64,000 bases of DNA, taken from Pedobacter schmidteae (GTDB lineage: Bacteria > Bacteroidota > Bacteroidia > Sphingobacteriales > Sphingobacteriaceae). Shown one piece after another: positions 18,153 to 27,451 of the stretch. The stretch is from positions 4,523,097 through 4,587,096 of the forward strand of contig NZ_LS999839.1 of NCBI RefSeq assembly GCF_900564155.1. The letters run 5' to 3'. Numbering within the stretch: position 1 is the stretch's first letter; each line of letters opens with the position of its first letter. Below the pieces are notes generated by a model. It had not been told where the DNA came from. It was given only the letters and a program-made list of their open reading frames with translations, and made no database searches. Made by a program: the position numbers and the translations under genes.

Positions 18153-19892
18153 ATGAAAAAAGTTCCCAGCGACAACAGAAAGCCAGGTATCTTTAGCTTA
18201 CTTAGTCCTTACAAAGGATTGATCAGCCTATTGCTGCTATTTGCCTTAATTAGTAATGCCGTAAACCTGTTATTACCTAAAATAGTGGCCAATGGAATAG
18301 ATGCCTATACCCATGGTACGTTTAACCTGCAAAATATACTGACTACATTTTCCATCGCCATATTTTTTGTCTTCCTATTTACCTTTTTGCAGGGAATTGT
18401 ACAAACTTATGCTTCCGAAAAAGTGGCAAGAGACCTTCGCAGCCGTTTGGCCGATCAGATTTCCAGGCAAAGCAATGCCTATATTGAACAGGCCAATCCC
18501 TCAAAGCTGCTTACCAATCTTACTGCCGACGTCGATTCCATAAAAGTATTTATTGCACAGGCTATCGTATCCATTACTTCATCCATATTTATTATTGTTG
18601 GCGCATCTATTTTGCTGCTAACCATCAATTGGAAATTGGCTTTGGCCATTATTGCCATCATCCCGATTATTGGCGTTACCTTTTTTCTGGTTATTAAAAA
18701 AGTAAGTGTGCTTTTTAAACAAAGCAGGGAGGTGATAGATTGGCTTAATAAAGTCATCAACGAAAGCATACTCGGTGCAGCACTGATCCGTGTCATCCAT
18801 TCGCAGCAACTGGAATATACCAAATTCCTGGCTGCCAATACCAGGGCCAAAGATCTTGGCCTGTCCATATTAAACCTTTTTGCCGGTTTGATACCCGTTA
18901 TTATTTTTGTAGCCAACCTGGCAGGATTAACCATATTAGTGCTTGGCGGTCATTATGTCATCAGTGACACCATGACCCTGGGCGATTTTGCAGCCTTCAA
19001 CAGCTACCTGGCCTTACTCATTTTTCCCATCATTGTTATTGGCTTCATGAGTAATGTCATTGCACAAGCCACAGCTTCTTATGGACGTATTTCACAGGTA
19101 TTGAACAAGGAAAATGCCGCTGCTTCCGGTACCATTACCGATTTACTGCAAGGAGAAGTAGAAATGAAAAACATACAGGTCGTGTATGGACAAAAACCCG
19201 TGCTCAAAGACATTTCTTTCCAGCTACAAGCCGGATCAAAAACAGCTATCATCGGCCCAACCGCTGCCGGAAAAACTCAGTTACTTTATTTACTGACCGG
19301 CCTGATTAAACCCGATAGCGGAGAAATACTGTTTGACCAGCATCCGGTAGAAAAATATAACCAGGAAGCGTTCCATAACCAAATCGGTTTTGTATTTCAG
19401 GACAGCATCATTTTTAACATGACCATTCGTGAAAATATCGCTTTTAACGATCAGGTAACTGATCAGTTCCTCCAAAAGGCAATCGAAACAGCCGAACTAA
19501 AAGACTTCATTCAGTCACTCCCAAAACAGCTGGACACCGTGATTTCTGAAAGGGGTGCCAATCTTTCGGGTGGACAAAAACAAAGAATTATGTTGGCTCG
19601 GGCTTTGGCGCTTAATCCCAAAGTATTGCTACTGGACGATTTTACAGCAAGGGTGGATAACCAGACAGAACAACGCATTTTGGCCAATGTTCAACGCAAC
19701 TATCCTGGATTAACCCTACTTTCTGTAACACAAAAAATTGCAGCAGTGCAAAATTATGACAACGTCATCCTCATCATGCAGGGCGAAATTATCGCTCAGG
19801 GTACACACCAACAACTCATGAAAAGTAGTCCCGAATACGTACAGATTTACAACTCACAACAAAGCACCAGCAATTATGAATTACAATCTTAA
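18153..19892 (+). CDS. ABC exporter half-transporter A (degenerate-site subunit)
   Basis: 579 residues: a six-helix type-1 exporter membrane domain (about 15-310) fused to an ATPase domain (about 335-575). Walker A GPTAAGKT is at 368-375, the signature LSGGQ at 471-475 is intact, but the Walker B end is LLLDD (491-496) with D496 where the catalytic Glu should be. The D-loop reads ARVD, and the switch position is Gln (VTQK, Q527) instead of His. This is the pattern of the non-catalytic partner in heterodimeric exporters such as TM287/288 or BmrCD. The next gene overlaps by 17 bp, so the two form one obligate heterodimer. Exported substrate unknown (drug or lipid likely). Confidence 0.92.
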   Translation: MKKVPSDNRKPGIFSLLSPYKGLISLLLLFALISNAVNLLLPKIVANGIDAYTHGTFNLQNILTTFSIAIFFVFLFTFLQGIVQTYASEKVARDLRSRLADQISRQSNAYIEQANPSKLLTNLTADVDSIKVFIAQAIVSITSSIFIIVGASILLLTINWKLALAIIAIIPIIGVTFFLVIKKVSVLFKQSREVIDWLNKVINESILGAALIRVIHSQQLEYTKFLAANTRAKDLGLSILNLFAGLIPVIIFVANLAGLTILVLGGHYVISDTMTLGDFAAFNSYLALLIFPIIVIGFMSNVIAQATASYGRISQVLNKENAAASGTITDLLQGEVEMKNIQVVYGQKPVLKDISFQLQAGSKTAIIGPTAAGKTQLLYLLTGLIKPDSGEILFDQHPVEKYNQEAFHNQIGFVFQDSIIFNMTIRENIAFNDQVTDQFLQKAIETAELKDFIQSLPKQLDTVISERGANLSGGQKQRIMLARALALNPKVLLLDDFTARVDNQTEQRILANVQRNYPGLTLLSVTQKIAAVQNYDNVILIMQGEIIAQGTHQQLMKSSPEYVQIYNSQQSTSNYELQS

Positions 19893-21636
19893 CCAGATCA
19901 GCGGTAAGGACGAAAAGAAATCAACAATTGCTGTACTCAAAAAACTGCTGCAACTGATCTCGCATGAACGCAGAAACCTCTTGCTGGCCTTTATGGCGAT
20001 GATGATTAATGCCACACTGCTTTTGTTGTCGCCACTCATCATAGGTCATACCATCGATACTTACATAAACACCAAACAGTTTAATGGCGTATTATTATAT
20101 TCAGGCATCCTTTTATCCATGTACCTGGTTACCCTGCTTACGGGTTACCTGCAAACAAAATTAATGGGTGGGGTAGGTCAGCGAACCTTATATACACTGC
20201 GTAACGCCATTTTTAGTAAACTACAAGATCTCCCCGTTGCATTTTTCAGTCAAAACAAAGCAGGAGATCTCATTTCAAGGGTCAACAACGATACGGACAA
20301 ATTAAACCAGTTCTTTTCGCAGTCGCTGATGCAGTTTTTGAGCAGCATATTTACCATGCTTGGCGCAGGCATATTTTTACTGGTCATCAATATCAAACTT
20401 GGGGCGGCCACGCTTGCTCCGGGCGCTTTTATTTTAGCTTTTACAGTATTGGTTTCGGCCTGGGTAAAAAAGAAAAATGCCTTGAACCTCAAAAGCGTAG
20501 GCAACCTGAGCGCCGGCATACAGGAAAGCCTGAACAACTTTAAGGTGATCATTGCGTTTAACCGCCGCGACTATTTCAGAAAACGTTTTGACGAAACCAA
20601 CAGTCAGAATTACAAAACGGCATTAGGGGCAGGAATTGCCAATACCATTTTTGTTCCGGTATTTGGCTTTTTCTCCAGTACAGCACAAATCATTGTGCTT
20701 TTATATGGCATTCACCTCATTTCGATTGCCGAATTTACCATAGGACTGCTGATCAGTTACCTCTCTTATGCCGTAAATTTTTATAATCCACTTCGTCAGC
20801 TTGCCGCTTTATGGAGTAGTTTCCAGGTTGCCATGGCGGGCTGGGACAGGATATCACAAATTCTGGCTTTAGAGAACGACCTTCCGGTAATAGCCGACAA
20901 CAGGTTGCTCCAGAACCCCAATTTATTGTCCTTTAGAAATGTTCATTTTGCGTATGCCGGTGGCGAAGAAATTTTGCACAACATCAGTTTCAACCTGGAG
21001 CAGGGAAAAACCTATGCGCTGATTGGCCCAACTGGAGGAGGCAAAACCACTACTGCATCCCTGATGGCCCGCCTGTACGACACCACAAAAGGAGAGGTGT
21101 TGTTAAATGGAAAAGATATCCGTTCGTATAGTGCAGAGGAACGGAGCAGCCAAATTGGTTTTATTTTGCAGGAGCCCTTTCTGTTTACTGGAACAGTAAA
21201 AGACAACATCCTGTACAGCAATAGTGCTTATAAAGACTATAGCAATGCGCAACTGGAAGAAGTAATAAAAACAGCACACCTGGAAGATTTGCTGGCCTTA
21301 TTTGACAAAGGGCTGGAAACGGAAGTAAATTCCAGCTCGGACAACATCAGTTTGGGTCAGAAACAATTGATTGCCTTTATGCGCGCGGTATTACGCAACC
21401 CTCAACTGTTAATTTTGGACGAGGCAACTGCAAACATCGATACGATCACAGAAAAACTGCTGAGCGATATTTTAAAGAAATTACCTAAAGAAACCACCCT
21501 TGTAATCATTGCCCATCGCCTCAACACTATCGAAAATGCAGATGAAATCTATTTCGTAAACTCAGGTGAAGTCATAAAAGCGGGAACTTTAGACCATGCC
21601 ATGGATATGTTGCTCAAAGGTAAAAGGAGCAGCTAA
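19876..21636 (+). CDS. ABC exporter half-transporter B (catalytic subunit)
   Basis: 586 residues with the same layout. Walker A GPTGGGKT is at 384-391, Walker B LLILDE at 511-516 has a proper catalytic Glu (E516), and the H-loop His is at 547 (IIAHR). The signature is altered to ISLGQ (491-495) instead of LSGGQ. With subunit A this gives one good ATP site (B's Walker motifs with A's LSGGQ) and one degenerate site (A's D496/Q527 with B's SLGQ). Its start ATG lies inside the end of the upstream gene (17-bp overlap), indicating translational coupling. Confidence 0.92.
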   Translation: MNYNLNQISGKDEKKSTIAVLKKLLQLISHERRNLLLAFMAMMINATLLLLSPLIIGHTIDTYINTKQFNGVLLYSGILLSMYLVTLLTGYLQTKLMGGVGQRTLYTLRNAIFSKLQDLPVAFFSQNKAGDLISRVNNDTDKLNQFFSQSLMQFLSSIFTMLGAGIFLLVINIKLGAATLAPGAFILAFTVLVSAWVKKKNALNLKSVGNLSAGIQESLNNFKVIIAFNRRDYFRKRFDETNSQNYKTALGAGIANTIFVPVFGFFSSTAQIIVLLYGIHLISIAEFTIGLLISYLSYAVNFYNPLRQLAALWSSFQVAMAGWDRISQILALENDLPVIADNRLLQNPNLLSFRNVHFAYAGGEEILHNISFNLEQGKTYALIGPTGGGKTTTASLMARLYDTTKGEVLLNGKDIRSYSAEERSSQIGFILQEPFLFTGTVKDNILYSNSAYKDYSNAQLEEVIKTAHLEDLLALFDKGLETEVNSSSDNISLGQKQLIAFMRAVLRNPQLLILDEATANIDTITEKLLSDILKKLPKETTLVIIAHRLNTIENADEIYFVNSGEVIKAGTLDHAMDMLLKGKRSS

Positions 21637-21648
21637 ACGCAGCGGAGA

Positions 21649-21753
21649 CTAGTGGTGTCCGCTGGTATGGTTGTCCTTTTTTCTGAAGGTTAAATAAATT
21701 GCCGTAACGATGATGATTACTGAAAGCGAAACTAAGCTGATTAAAGATGCCAT
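21649..21753 (-). CDS. Small membrane peptide of 34 residues with His-rich tail (candidate)
   Basis: A short leftward frame from ATG at 21753 to TAG at 21649 reads MASLISLVSLSVIIIVTAIY then LTFRKKDNHTSGHH. It has one hydrophobic helix (about 3-23), a positive-inside-type cluster RKK and a polar tail with three histidines. It is convergent with the ABC exporter gene (12-bp gap). The composition is what a real single-span micro-protein looks like and not what a random frame gives, but no homologue can be named. Topology would put the RKKDNHTSGHH tail in the cytoplasm. It could assist the exporter or bind metal; both are speculation. Confidence 0.5.
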   Translation of the reverse strand: MASLISLVSLSVIIIVTAIYLTFRKKDNHTSGHH

Positions 21754-21927
21754 ATGAAAATATTAAAGGTAATTTATACAGCAAATATAGTTTAGAAATT
21801 GATAAAATCATAAAACTATAGCCTCATCTTGTCATTTGTGGATTTGTTAATAAATTCTGTATAAATCAAAACCACAAATTCACTAAATTGTTATCAGTAA
21901 AAAGAAAAACAATATCGGGATAAAAAA

Positions 21928-22040
21928 GTCCTGTGAGCGGGAGATCCGCGTAGGGCAGGCACAACATAAACCAGACAGGTGAATAGCCGCCAACAGTACA
22001 TGCCTCCAAACAGTTTTATGCTATTTGGGGGCATTTATTT
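21928..22040 (+). ncRNA. Candidate structured non-coding RNA or regulatory leader ending in a terminator
   Basis: A GC-richer island of about 105 bases lies in AT-rich DNA with no frame of note. Pairings seen: GCGG/CCGC hairpin with loop GAGAT (21937-21949), long-range CCTGT/ACAGG (21930-21934 with 21975-21979), AGGCA (about 21957-21961) able to pair with TGCCT (22001-22005), and a terminal stem followed by a T-rich run. The 22001-22005 bases belong to the terminator stem, so the AGGCA pairing would compete with termination. It may be a stand-alone small RNA or a riboswitch-like leader for the hydrolase gene starting at 22084. I could not match it to a known family (not tmRNA, not RNase P, not a B12 or TPP element by eye). 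Confidence 0.45.
22001..22040 (+). terminator. Rho-independent terminator of the candidate RNA
   Basis: TGCCTCCAAA (22001-22010) pairs with TTTGGGGGCA (22024-22033) over 10 positions with one G-T pair; TTTATTTTA follows. It lies 44 bp upstream of the hydrolase start, so it ends an upstream transcript or attenuates that gene. Confidence 0.7.
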
Positions 22041-22083
22041 TACTTAATTATCCTTACCTTCATCGTTTTATACGCTTTACCCC

Positions 22084-23241
22084 ATGATCAAAATAAACAC
22101 ATTCAAATACAGCTTGTTGATGTTTACGGGCCTGCTCATTGGCACATTAAAAAGCTATGGACAGCTAAATCAGGCCAAAGCCGAATCTGAAATAAAAGCC
22201 GTGATGGAAAAATACAGCATGACCGGGCTGGCTGTTGCTGTGGTGAAAAATGACGATATCATTTATACACATGCTTTTGGGTTAAAAGATGTAGCAAGCC
22301 GTTCGCCACTTACCAATCAGAGCCTGTTCCGTATCGCCTCTATCTCTAAATCTTTCTCGGCAACAGCTATTATGCAATTGGTAGAAGCGGGAAAATTATC
22401 GCTGAATGATGATTTTGGTAAGCTGGTTGGCTTTAAAGTGCGCAATCCAAAGTATCCTGAAACGGTAATTACCCTCAAAATGGCTATGTCCCATACCTCC
22501 AGCATCAACGATAGCGAAGGTTATTTCAACCTGGACGCTATTAATCCGGATAAGAATGTCAATTGGGCAAAGTGCTATAACGATTATGAGCCTGGCAAAG
22601 GATACCGTTATTGCAACCTCAACTACAATATGATTGGCGCCATCATTGAAAAATGCTCCGGACAACGTTTTGACCAGTATATCAAACATCACATCCTTGA
22701 TCCACTTGGATTATATGGTGGGTACCAGGTCGACTCACTCGATTCCAGTCGCTTTGCAACTCTGTACGAGTACGATACACTTGCAAAAACATTCAACCCT
22801 GCACCCACTGCCTACGCATCAAGAAGTACCGACATTAGTAAGTATGTACTGGGCTACAGTACACCTATGCTTTCGCCAACGGGTGGTATGAAAATAACGG
22901 CCACCGATTTGGCAAAATATATGACCATGCACATGAATTTTGGCAAATATAAAGGGACAAGAATCCTGTCAAAGAAAAGTGCAAAACTAATGCAAACCAA
23001 AATTTCAGATCCGGAAAATTATGGTCTGGCCTTATTGAGCACCGATAAATTGATTCCCGGCAAAATCATGACCGGACATACCGGGTCAGCTTATGGTTTG
23101 TACAGTTCCATGTTCTTTCAACCAAAAGAAAAATTCGGAATTGTAGTGATTACCAATGGATGTATAGCAACCTATACCGATGGATTTAATGATGCAACAA
23201 AAGCTGCATTGAATGTACTTTACAACAATTTCATTAAATAA
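22084..23241 (+). CDS. Serine beta-lactamase-like hydrolase (class C / PBP4*-EstB type), secreted
   Basis: 385 residues with an N-terminal hydrophobic export signal (about 8-26, YGQ cleavage). The three active-site motifs of the family are present: S86-x-x-K89 in RIASISKS, the Tyr motif Y176-C-N178 (RYCNLNY) and HTG in MTGHTGSAYG. These proteins include esterases, D-aminopeptidases and peptidoglycan-trimming enzymes more often than true beta-lactamases; the actual substrate cannot be read. It is a single gene preceded by a candidate regulatory RNA. Confidence 0.9.
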   Translation: MIKINTFKYSLLMFTGLLIGTLKSYGQLNQAKAESEIKAVMEKYSMTGLAVAVVKNDDIIYTHAFGLKDVASRSPLTNQSLFRIASISKSFSATAIMQLVEAGKLSLNDDFGKLVGFKVRNPKYPETVITLKMAMSHTSSINDSEGYFNLDAINPDKNVNWAKCYNDYEPGKGYRYCNLNYNMIGAIIEKCSGQRFDQYIKHHILDPLGLYGGYQVDSLDSSRFATLYEYDTLAKTFNPAPTAYASRSTDISKYVLGYSTPMLSPTGGMKITATDLAKYMTMHMNFGKYKGTRILSKKSAKLMQTKISDPENYGLALLSTDKLIPGKIMTGHTGSAYGLYSSMFFQPKEKFGIVVITNGCIATYTDGFNDATKAALNVLYNNFIK

Positions 23242-23295
23242 TAGTCAACAAAGCTGTGAAATTCCTGTTATCCTATAGTACCATTAGTATGAACT

Positions 23296-25080
23296 ATGAC
23301 AGAGAGACACATTTATCAGACAGGAATCATCGGAAATTGCGCTTACCTTGCTCATATAAATAAAAACACCAATGTAGACTGGCTCTGCTGGCCACGATTT
23401 GATAGTAGTTTTATCTTTGGCGGCCTGCTCGACACAGACAAAGGGGGTAGCTTTTCTATACTTCCTCCGGGCGAATATATTTCCAGACAATATTATCTGG
23501 AAAACACCAATATCATCTGTACAGAAATTACCAATCCAGAAGGCAGATACAGAATAACAGATTTTGCACCCCGGTTTTATCAGTTCGAACGTTATTTTAA
23601 ACCACTGATGCTCATCCGGAAAATAGAGCCCATGGAAGGTACCCCGAGGGTAAAAGTAACCTGCAAACCCGTATATGAATACGGCTCAAAAAAACAAAAA
23701 GGGAGCAGAGGCAGCAATCACATTCAGTTTAGTGGGGATGATGAAAACATGCAGCTGAGTACAAATATTTCCATTAGTTATATTGAAGATGAAAAGTATT
23801 TCGCCTTAAACGAACCCAAGTACCTTATTCTTACCTATGGACACGAACTTGATGCACCAATTGTGAGTACAGCGGAACGCTTTCTAAGAGAAACCATAAA
23901 ATACTGGCGTACCTGGATCAAACACTCTACTATCGCCGGTTTCTATCAATCCTATGTCATCCGCTCTGCACTCACGTTAAAAATACACCAGTATGAAGAT
24001 ACAGGTGCCATCATAGCAGCCAGTACAACGAGCCTGCCCGAATCACAAGGCAGTGGCCGAAACTGGGATTACCGTTACTGCTGGATGAGAGATACCTATT
24101 ATGTAATTAATTCCTTAAACCACATTGGCCATTTTGAAGAAATGGAAAAATATTTCAATTACATAACCGATATTTCTTTCAGAGATGATGAACGCTACCA
24201 ACCCTTGTTTGGAATTTCAGGTGAGCGTACCCTAACCGAGCGCAAACTGAGAAATCTGAAAGGCTATCTGGGCAATAAACCAATAAGAATAGGAAACCAG
24301 GCCTTTGAACACATTCAAAATGATATTTATGGGCAAGTGCTGGTGTCCATGCTTCCACTTTATACCGATCATCGGTTCATCTATTCGGAAAGAAAAGACT
24401 CGGAGAAATGGCTGGATTACCTGCTGAAAAAAATAGAACGCACCATAGATGAAAAAGATGCCGGCATATGGGAATTCAGAAACATTGCCAATACCCACTG
24501 TTATACCAATCTGTTTCAATGGGCAGGAGCAAACGCAGCACTAAAAATGGCCCGCACAATTGACAACATACCTTACCAGGAGCGGGCACAGATTTTAATT
24601 GACAAAGCGGCCAAACACATTGAAGATTGTTACGATCCCATACGTAAAGTATACAATCATGCTGTAGGCAGCCAACACCTGGATGCCAGCACCTTACAAC
24701 TTATTCTAATGAATTATCTGGAACCCCAATCTCAAAAAGCCAAAGATCATCTTATTGCACTGGAGAATGAACTAAAGGCTGAAAATGGATTGTTTTACAG
24801 ATACTTGCACAAAGATGATTTTGGCCGACCTAAAACCACTTTTCTCATTTGTGCCTTTTGGTACGTAGAGGCTTTGGCCTGTGTTGGCCGACTGGAAGAT
24901 GCCATTGCAGAGTTTGAGTTATTGTTAAAGCACAGCAATCACCTGATGCTTTTTAGCGAGGATGTAGATGAGACAGATGGCAGTCAATGGGGAAATTTTC
25001 CTCAGGCATACAGTCATGTAGGTTTGATGAATGCGGCACACCGTATTGCCATAAAACTAGACAGACCAGTCTTTTTATAA
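23296..25080 (+). CDS. Glycoside hydrolase family 15 protein (glucoamylase/trehalase-like)
   Basis: 594 residues, no signal peptide, so cytoplasmic. The N-terminal beta-sandwich domain (about 1-205; IGNCAYLAHINKNTNVDWLCWPRFD is the family opening in segments) is followed by the (alpha/alpha)6 barrel with NWDYRYCWMRD (256-266), general acid E393 in IWEFR and the acidic/aromatic C-terminal block SEDVDE...GNFPQAYSH (about 554-575) supplying the base. Bacterial intracellular GH15 proteins of this layout act on alpha-glucans or on trehalose. Its stop overlaps by 6 bp the stop of the convergent trehalose-6-phosphate synthase/phosphatase gene, so a trehalose-related role is plausible but not proven. 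Confidence 0.9.
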   Translation: MTERHIYQTGIIGNCAYLAHINKNTNVDWLCWPRFDSSFIFGGLLDTDKGGSFSILPPGEYISRQYYLENTNIICTEITNPEGRYRITDFAPRFYQFERYFKPLMLIRKIEPMEGTPRVKVTCKPVYEYGSKKQKGSRGSNHIQFSGDDENMQLSTNISISYIEDEKYFALNEPKYLILTYGHELDAPIVSTAERFLRETIKYWRTWIKHSTIAGFYQSYVIRSALTLKIHQYEDTGAIIAASTTSLPESQGSGRNWDYRYCWMRDTYYVINSLNHIGHFEEMEKYFNYITDISFRDDERYQPLFGISGERTLTERKLRNLKGYLGNKPIRIGNQAFEHIQNDIYGQVLVSMLPLYTDHRFIYSERKDSEKWLDYLLKKIERTIDEKDAGIWEFRNIANTHCYTNLFQWAGANAALKMARTIDNIPYQERAQILIDKAAKHIEDCYDPIRKVYNHAVGSQHLDASTLQLILMNYLEPQSQKAKDHLIALENELKAENGLFYRYLHKDDFGRPKTTFLICAFWYVEALACVGRLEDAIAEFELLLKHSNHLMLFSEDVDETDGSQWGNFPQAYSHVGLMNAAHRIAIKLDRPVFL

Positions 25081-27273
25081 CTCAGGTGCCGGCGCTGCTG
25101 TCAGTTCCTTCAGCAGCTCCCGCACTTCCCGGTAATCTTTCAGGTAATACCTGGCTGCCGAAATATTGCTACCAACTTTAATCGTATACGCCTGTGGCGG
25201 CAGGTTTTTAAAAATATCCTCGTCCGTATGGTCGTCGCCCAGCGCCAATATAAAATCGGGCTGATGATCATAAAGCCAGTTCTGCGCTGCCTTACCTTTA
25301 TTTACCTCAATATTTTTAAATTCAATCACTTTATTACCGGGCATCATTTGCAAACCTTTATCCGCGACAGTCATCCTCAGATGATTGATAATCTCATTTG
25401 CCCTTAATTCTCCCAAACCTTCCTCAACCTTACGGTAATGCCAAACCAACGAATAACTCTTTTCCTCAATAAATGCCCCCGGTGTACGATCGGTATAAAT
25501 ATCTAAAACCAGCTTTATTTCCTGTTTCCATTTGTCGGTAAGCAAGGGCAGTGGTTTCCATTCCAGGCCGCTATATTTTTGCCAGGCACCATGCTCGGCT
25601 ATCATATCCAAATCAAGGTGACCAAACCACTCTTGCAAAGTCTGGTAACGGCGTCCACTAATCAAAATAACCTTATTTGCCGGATCGGCACTTAAATCAT
25701 TCAATATCGCATACAATGCTTCATCTGGTGATGCCTTGTCAATATCTCCATTAAAGCCAACAAGCGTACCATCATAATCCAGAAAAATATATCTGTCCCT
25801 GGCGTTGGCATAATCGGTTGCAATCTGCCACCTGATAGCAGCAACAGCATGCCTGGTGTGTAAAGACTCCTGCATATTCTTTACCTCATTCAGCTTATCC
25901 ATAAAGTTTTTTACCCAAAGGTGAATGTTAAATTTTTTCACCATACTACGCATACTGTTCATTCGGCTATGCTGCTCGGCTATTGGCATATGTATCGCCG
26001 CAACAATAGCCTCCATGATGTCGCCAATGTTATTCGGATTTACAATCAACGCGTCGTTCAATTCTCTCGAAGCACCTGCCATTTCACTCAATATCAGCAC
26101 ACCGTCCTCATCTGCCCTGGATGCTACATATTCCTTACTCACCAGGTTCATGCCATCACGCATAGGAGTTACCAGGCAAATGTCGGCCGTACTGTATATG
26201 GCCGATAAAAATTCAATAGAAAATGATCGGTAAAAATAATGTACCGGCACCCAGCTGATGGTCCGGAAACGCGCATTGATATTTCCTACCAGCTGATCTA
26301 TCTGGTCTTTAAGTTCCTTATATCGGGGCACAGTATCTCTTGAAGGCACCACAATCATATACAAAGCCAGCTTTGCAATATATTCCGGATGTTGCTGCAA
26401 TAACAGTTCAAAAGCCTGCAAACGTTGCAATATACCTTTACTGTAATCCAACCTGTCTATACTCAATATCGTTTTAACATTTTTTAAGCTGTTCTTAAAC
26501 GAACGTACATATTTTGTAACCTTTTCATTTCTGGTCAGCTTTTCAAATTTCTCGGCATCAATTCCCATTGGGAACGCCTCAACCACCACCTGTCGGTTCT
26601 TATAAATCAATACATTATCTGCTAAATTACTGGATGACAATCGCGATGCCGCGCTTAAAAAATGTCTGGCATCATCAAAAGTATGGAAACCAAGCAAATC
26701 TGCACCCAGCATTCCTGAAATCAATTCTTTGCGCCATGGGATAAGCCTGAAAATCTCAAAGGAAGGGAAGGGGATATGCTGAAAAAAGCCAATGGTTACT
26801 TCCGGCCGACCGTTCCTGATCAGACAAGGCAATAACAGCAACTGGTAATCGTGAATCCAGATGATGTCATTGTCGCTGAGGTAATCCAACGCAACCTGCA
26901 AAAACTTTTCATTAACAATTTGGTAATAATCCCAGTAAAGTTGTTCATAGTTGGCATAAGTAACCAGATAATGAAATACTGGCCATAAGACCTCATTCGA
27001 AAATCCTTCGTAAAATAAATTGATCTCTTCAGCAGTTAAAAAAACAGGAATCAAATTCAACTCAGCCAGCTTCTGCCTAATTTCTTCCTGCCGGTGCGCC
27101 GGTACGTCAATTCCAGGCCAACCTATCCAAATGTTATTCCCACTTTTATAAACAGAGCCCAACCCCGTAGCAAGGCCACCTTCACTTGGACTTAATTCGT
27201 AGGTTCCATTTTCTTCTGTAATTTTAACCGGCAACCGGTTCGAGATGATGATCGTTTTACAATTTGTTATCAT
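25075..27273 (-). CDS. otsAB: Bifunctional trehalose-6-phosphate synthase / phosphatase fusion
   Basis: 732 residues. The N-terminal GT20 synthase domain (1-470) has ISNRLPV (10-16), the EGGLATGL donor loop (31-38), WIHDYQLLLLP (139-149), RLDYSKG (274-280) and MRDGMNLVSKE (371-381). The C-terminal HAD phosphatase (about 490-730) has D499-Y-D501-G-T (nucleophile motif), SGRR and GDDHTDED (motif for Mg binding). The synthase makes trehalose-6-phosphate from UDP-glucose and glucose-6-phosphate; the phosphatase releases trehalose. Cytoplasmic; an osmo/desiccation protectant route. Both halves keep their key residues, so the fusion should be fully active. Gene symbol describes the two joined activities. 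Confidence 0.95.
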   Translation of the reverse strand: MITNCKTIIISNRLPVKITEENGTYELSPSEGGLATGLGSVYKSGNNIWIGWPGIDVPAHRQEEIRQKLAELNLIPVFLTAEEINLFYEGFSNEVLWPVFHYLVTYANYEQLYWDYYQIVNEKFLQVALDYLSDNDIIWIHDYQLLLLPCLIRNGRPEVTIGFFQHIPFPSFEIFRLIPWRKELISGMLGADLLGFHTFDDARHFLSAASRLSSSNLADNVLIYKNRQVVVEAFPMGIDAEKFEKLTRNEKVTKYVRSFKNSLKNVKTILSIDRLDYSKGILQRLQAFELLLQQHPEYIAKLALYMIVVPSRDTVPRYKELKDQIDQLVGNINARFRTISWVPVHYFYRSFSIEFLSAIYSTADICLVTPMRDGMNLVSKEYVASRADEDGVLILSEMAGASRELNDALIVNPNNIGDIMEAIVAAIHMPIAEQHSRMNSMRSMVKKFNIHLWVKNFMDKLNEVKNMQESLHTRHAVAAIRWQIATDYANARDRYIFLDYDGTLVGFNGDIDKASPDEALYAILNDLSADPANKVILISGRRYQTLQEWFGHLDLDMIAEHGAWQKYSGLEWKPLPLLTDKWKQEIKLVLDIYTDRTPGAFIEEKSYSLVWHYRKVEEGLGELRANEIINHLRMTVADKGLQMMPGNKVIEFKNIEVNKGKAAQNWLYDHQPDFILALGDDHTDEDIFKNLPPQAYTIKVGSNISAARYYLKDYREVRELLKELTAAPAPEL

Positions 27274-27451
27274 TATTACTTAAAACAACCAACAATCCTT
27301 CAAATTGTTTCAAATTACTGGAATTTAAGTTAATATACTGAATTGAAGAACCTTTATGTCCCGATATCCTTAAACAGATTCATAAAAAAAACAATACCTT
27401 GCACCAAAAACAAAAGAACCAGCGTTATATACATAAGAATCGTCTCCCTTT

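Noticed and set aside
21614..21811. 65-residue leftward frame overlapping the small membrane peptide
   Set aside because: Different frame, mixed composition with no clear signal or domain, and it overlaps the ABC gene end; the 34-residue frame has the better helix-plus-tail pattern.
22084..23241. Antibiotic-resistance beta-lactamase
   Set aside because: The SxxK, YxN and HTG motifs only show the broad serine hydrolase family; most such proteins are esterases or peptidases, and nothing points to resistance.
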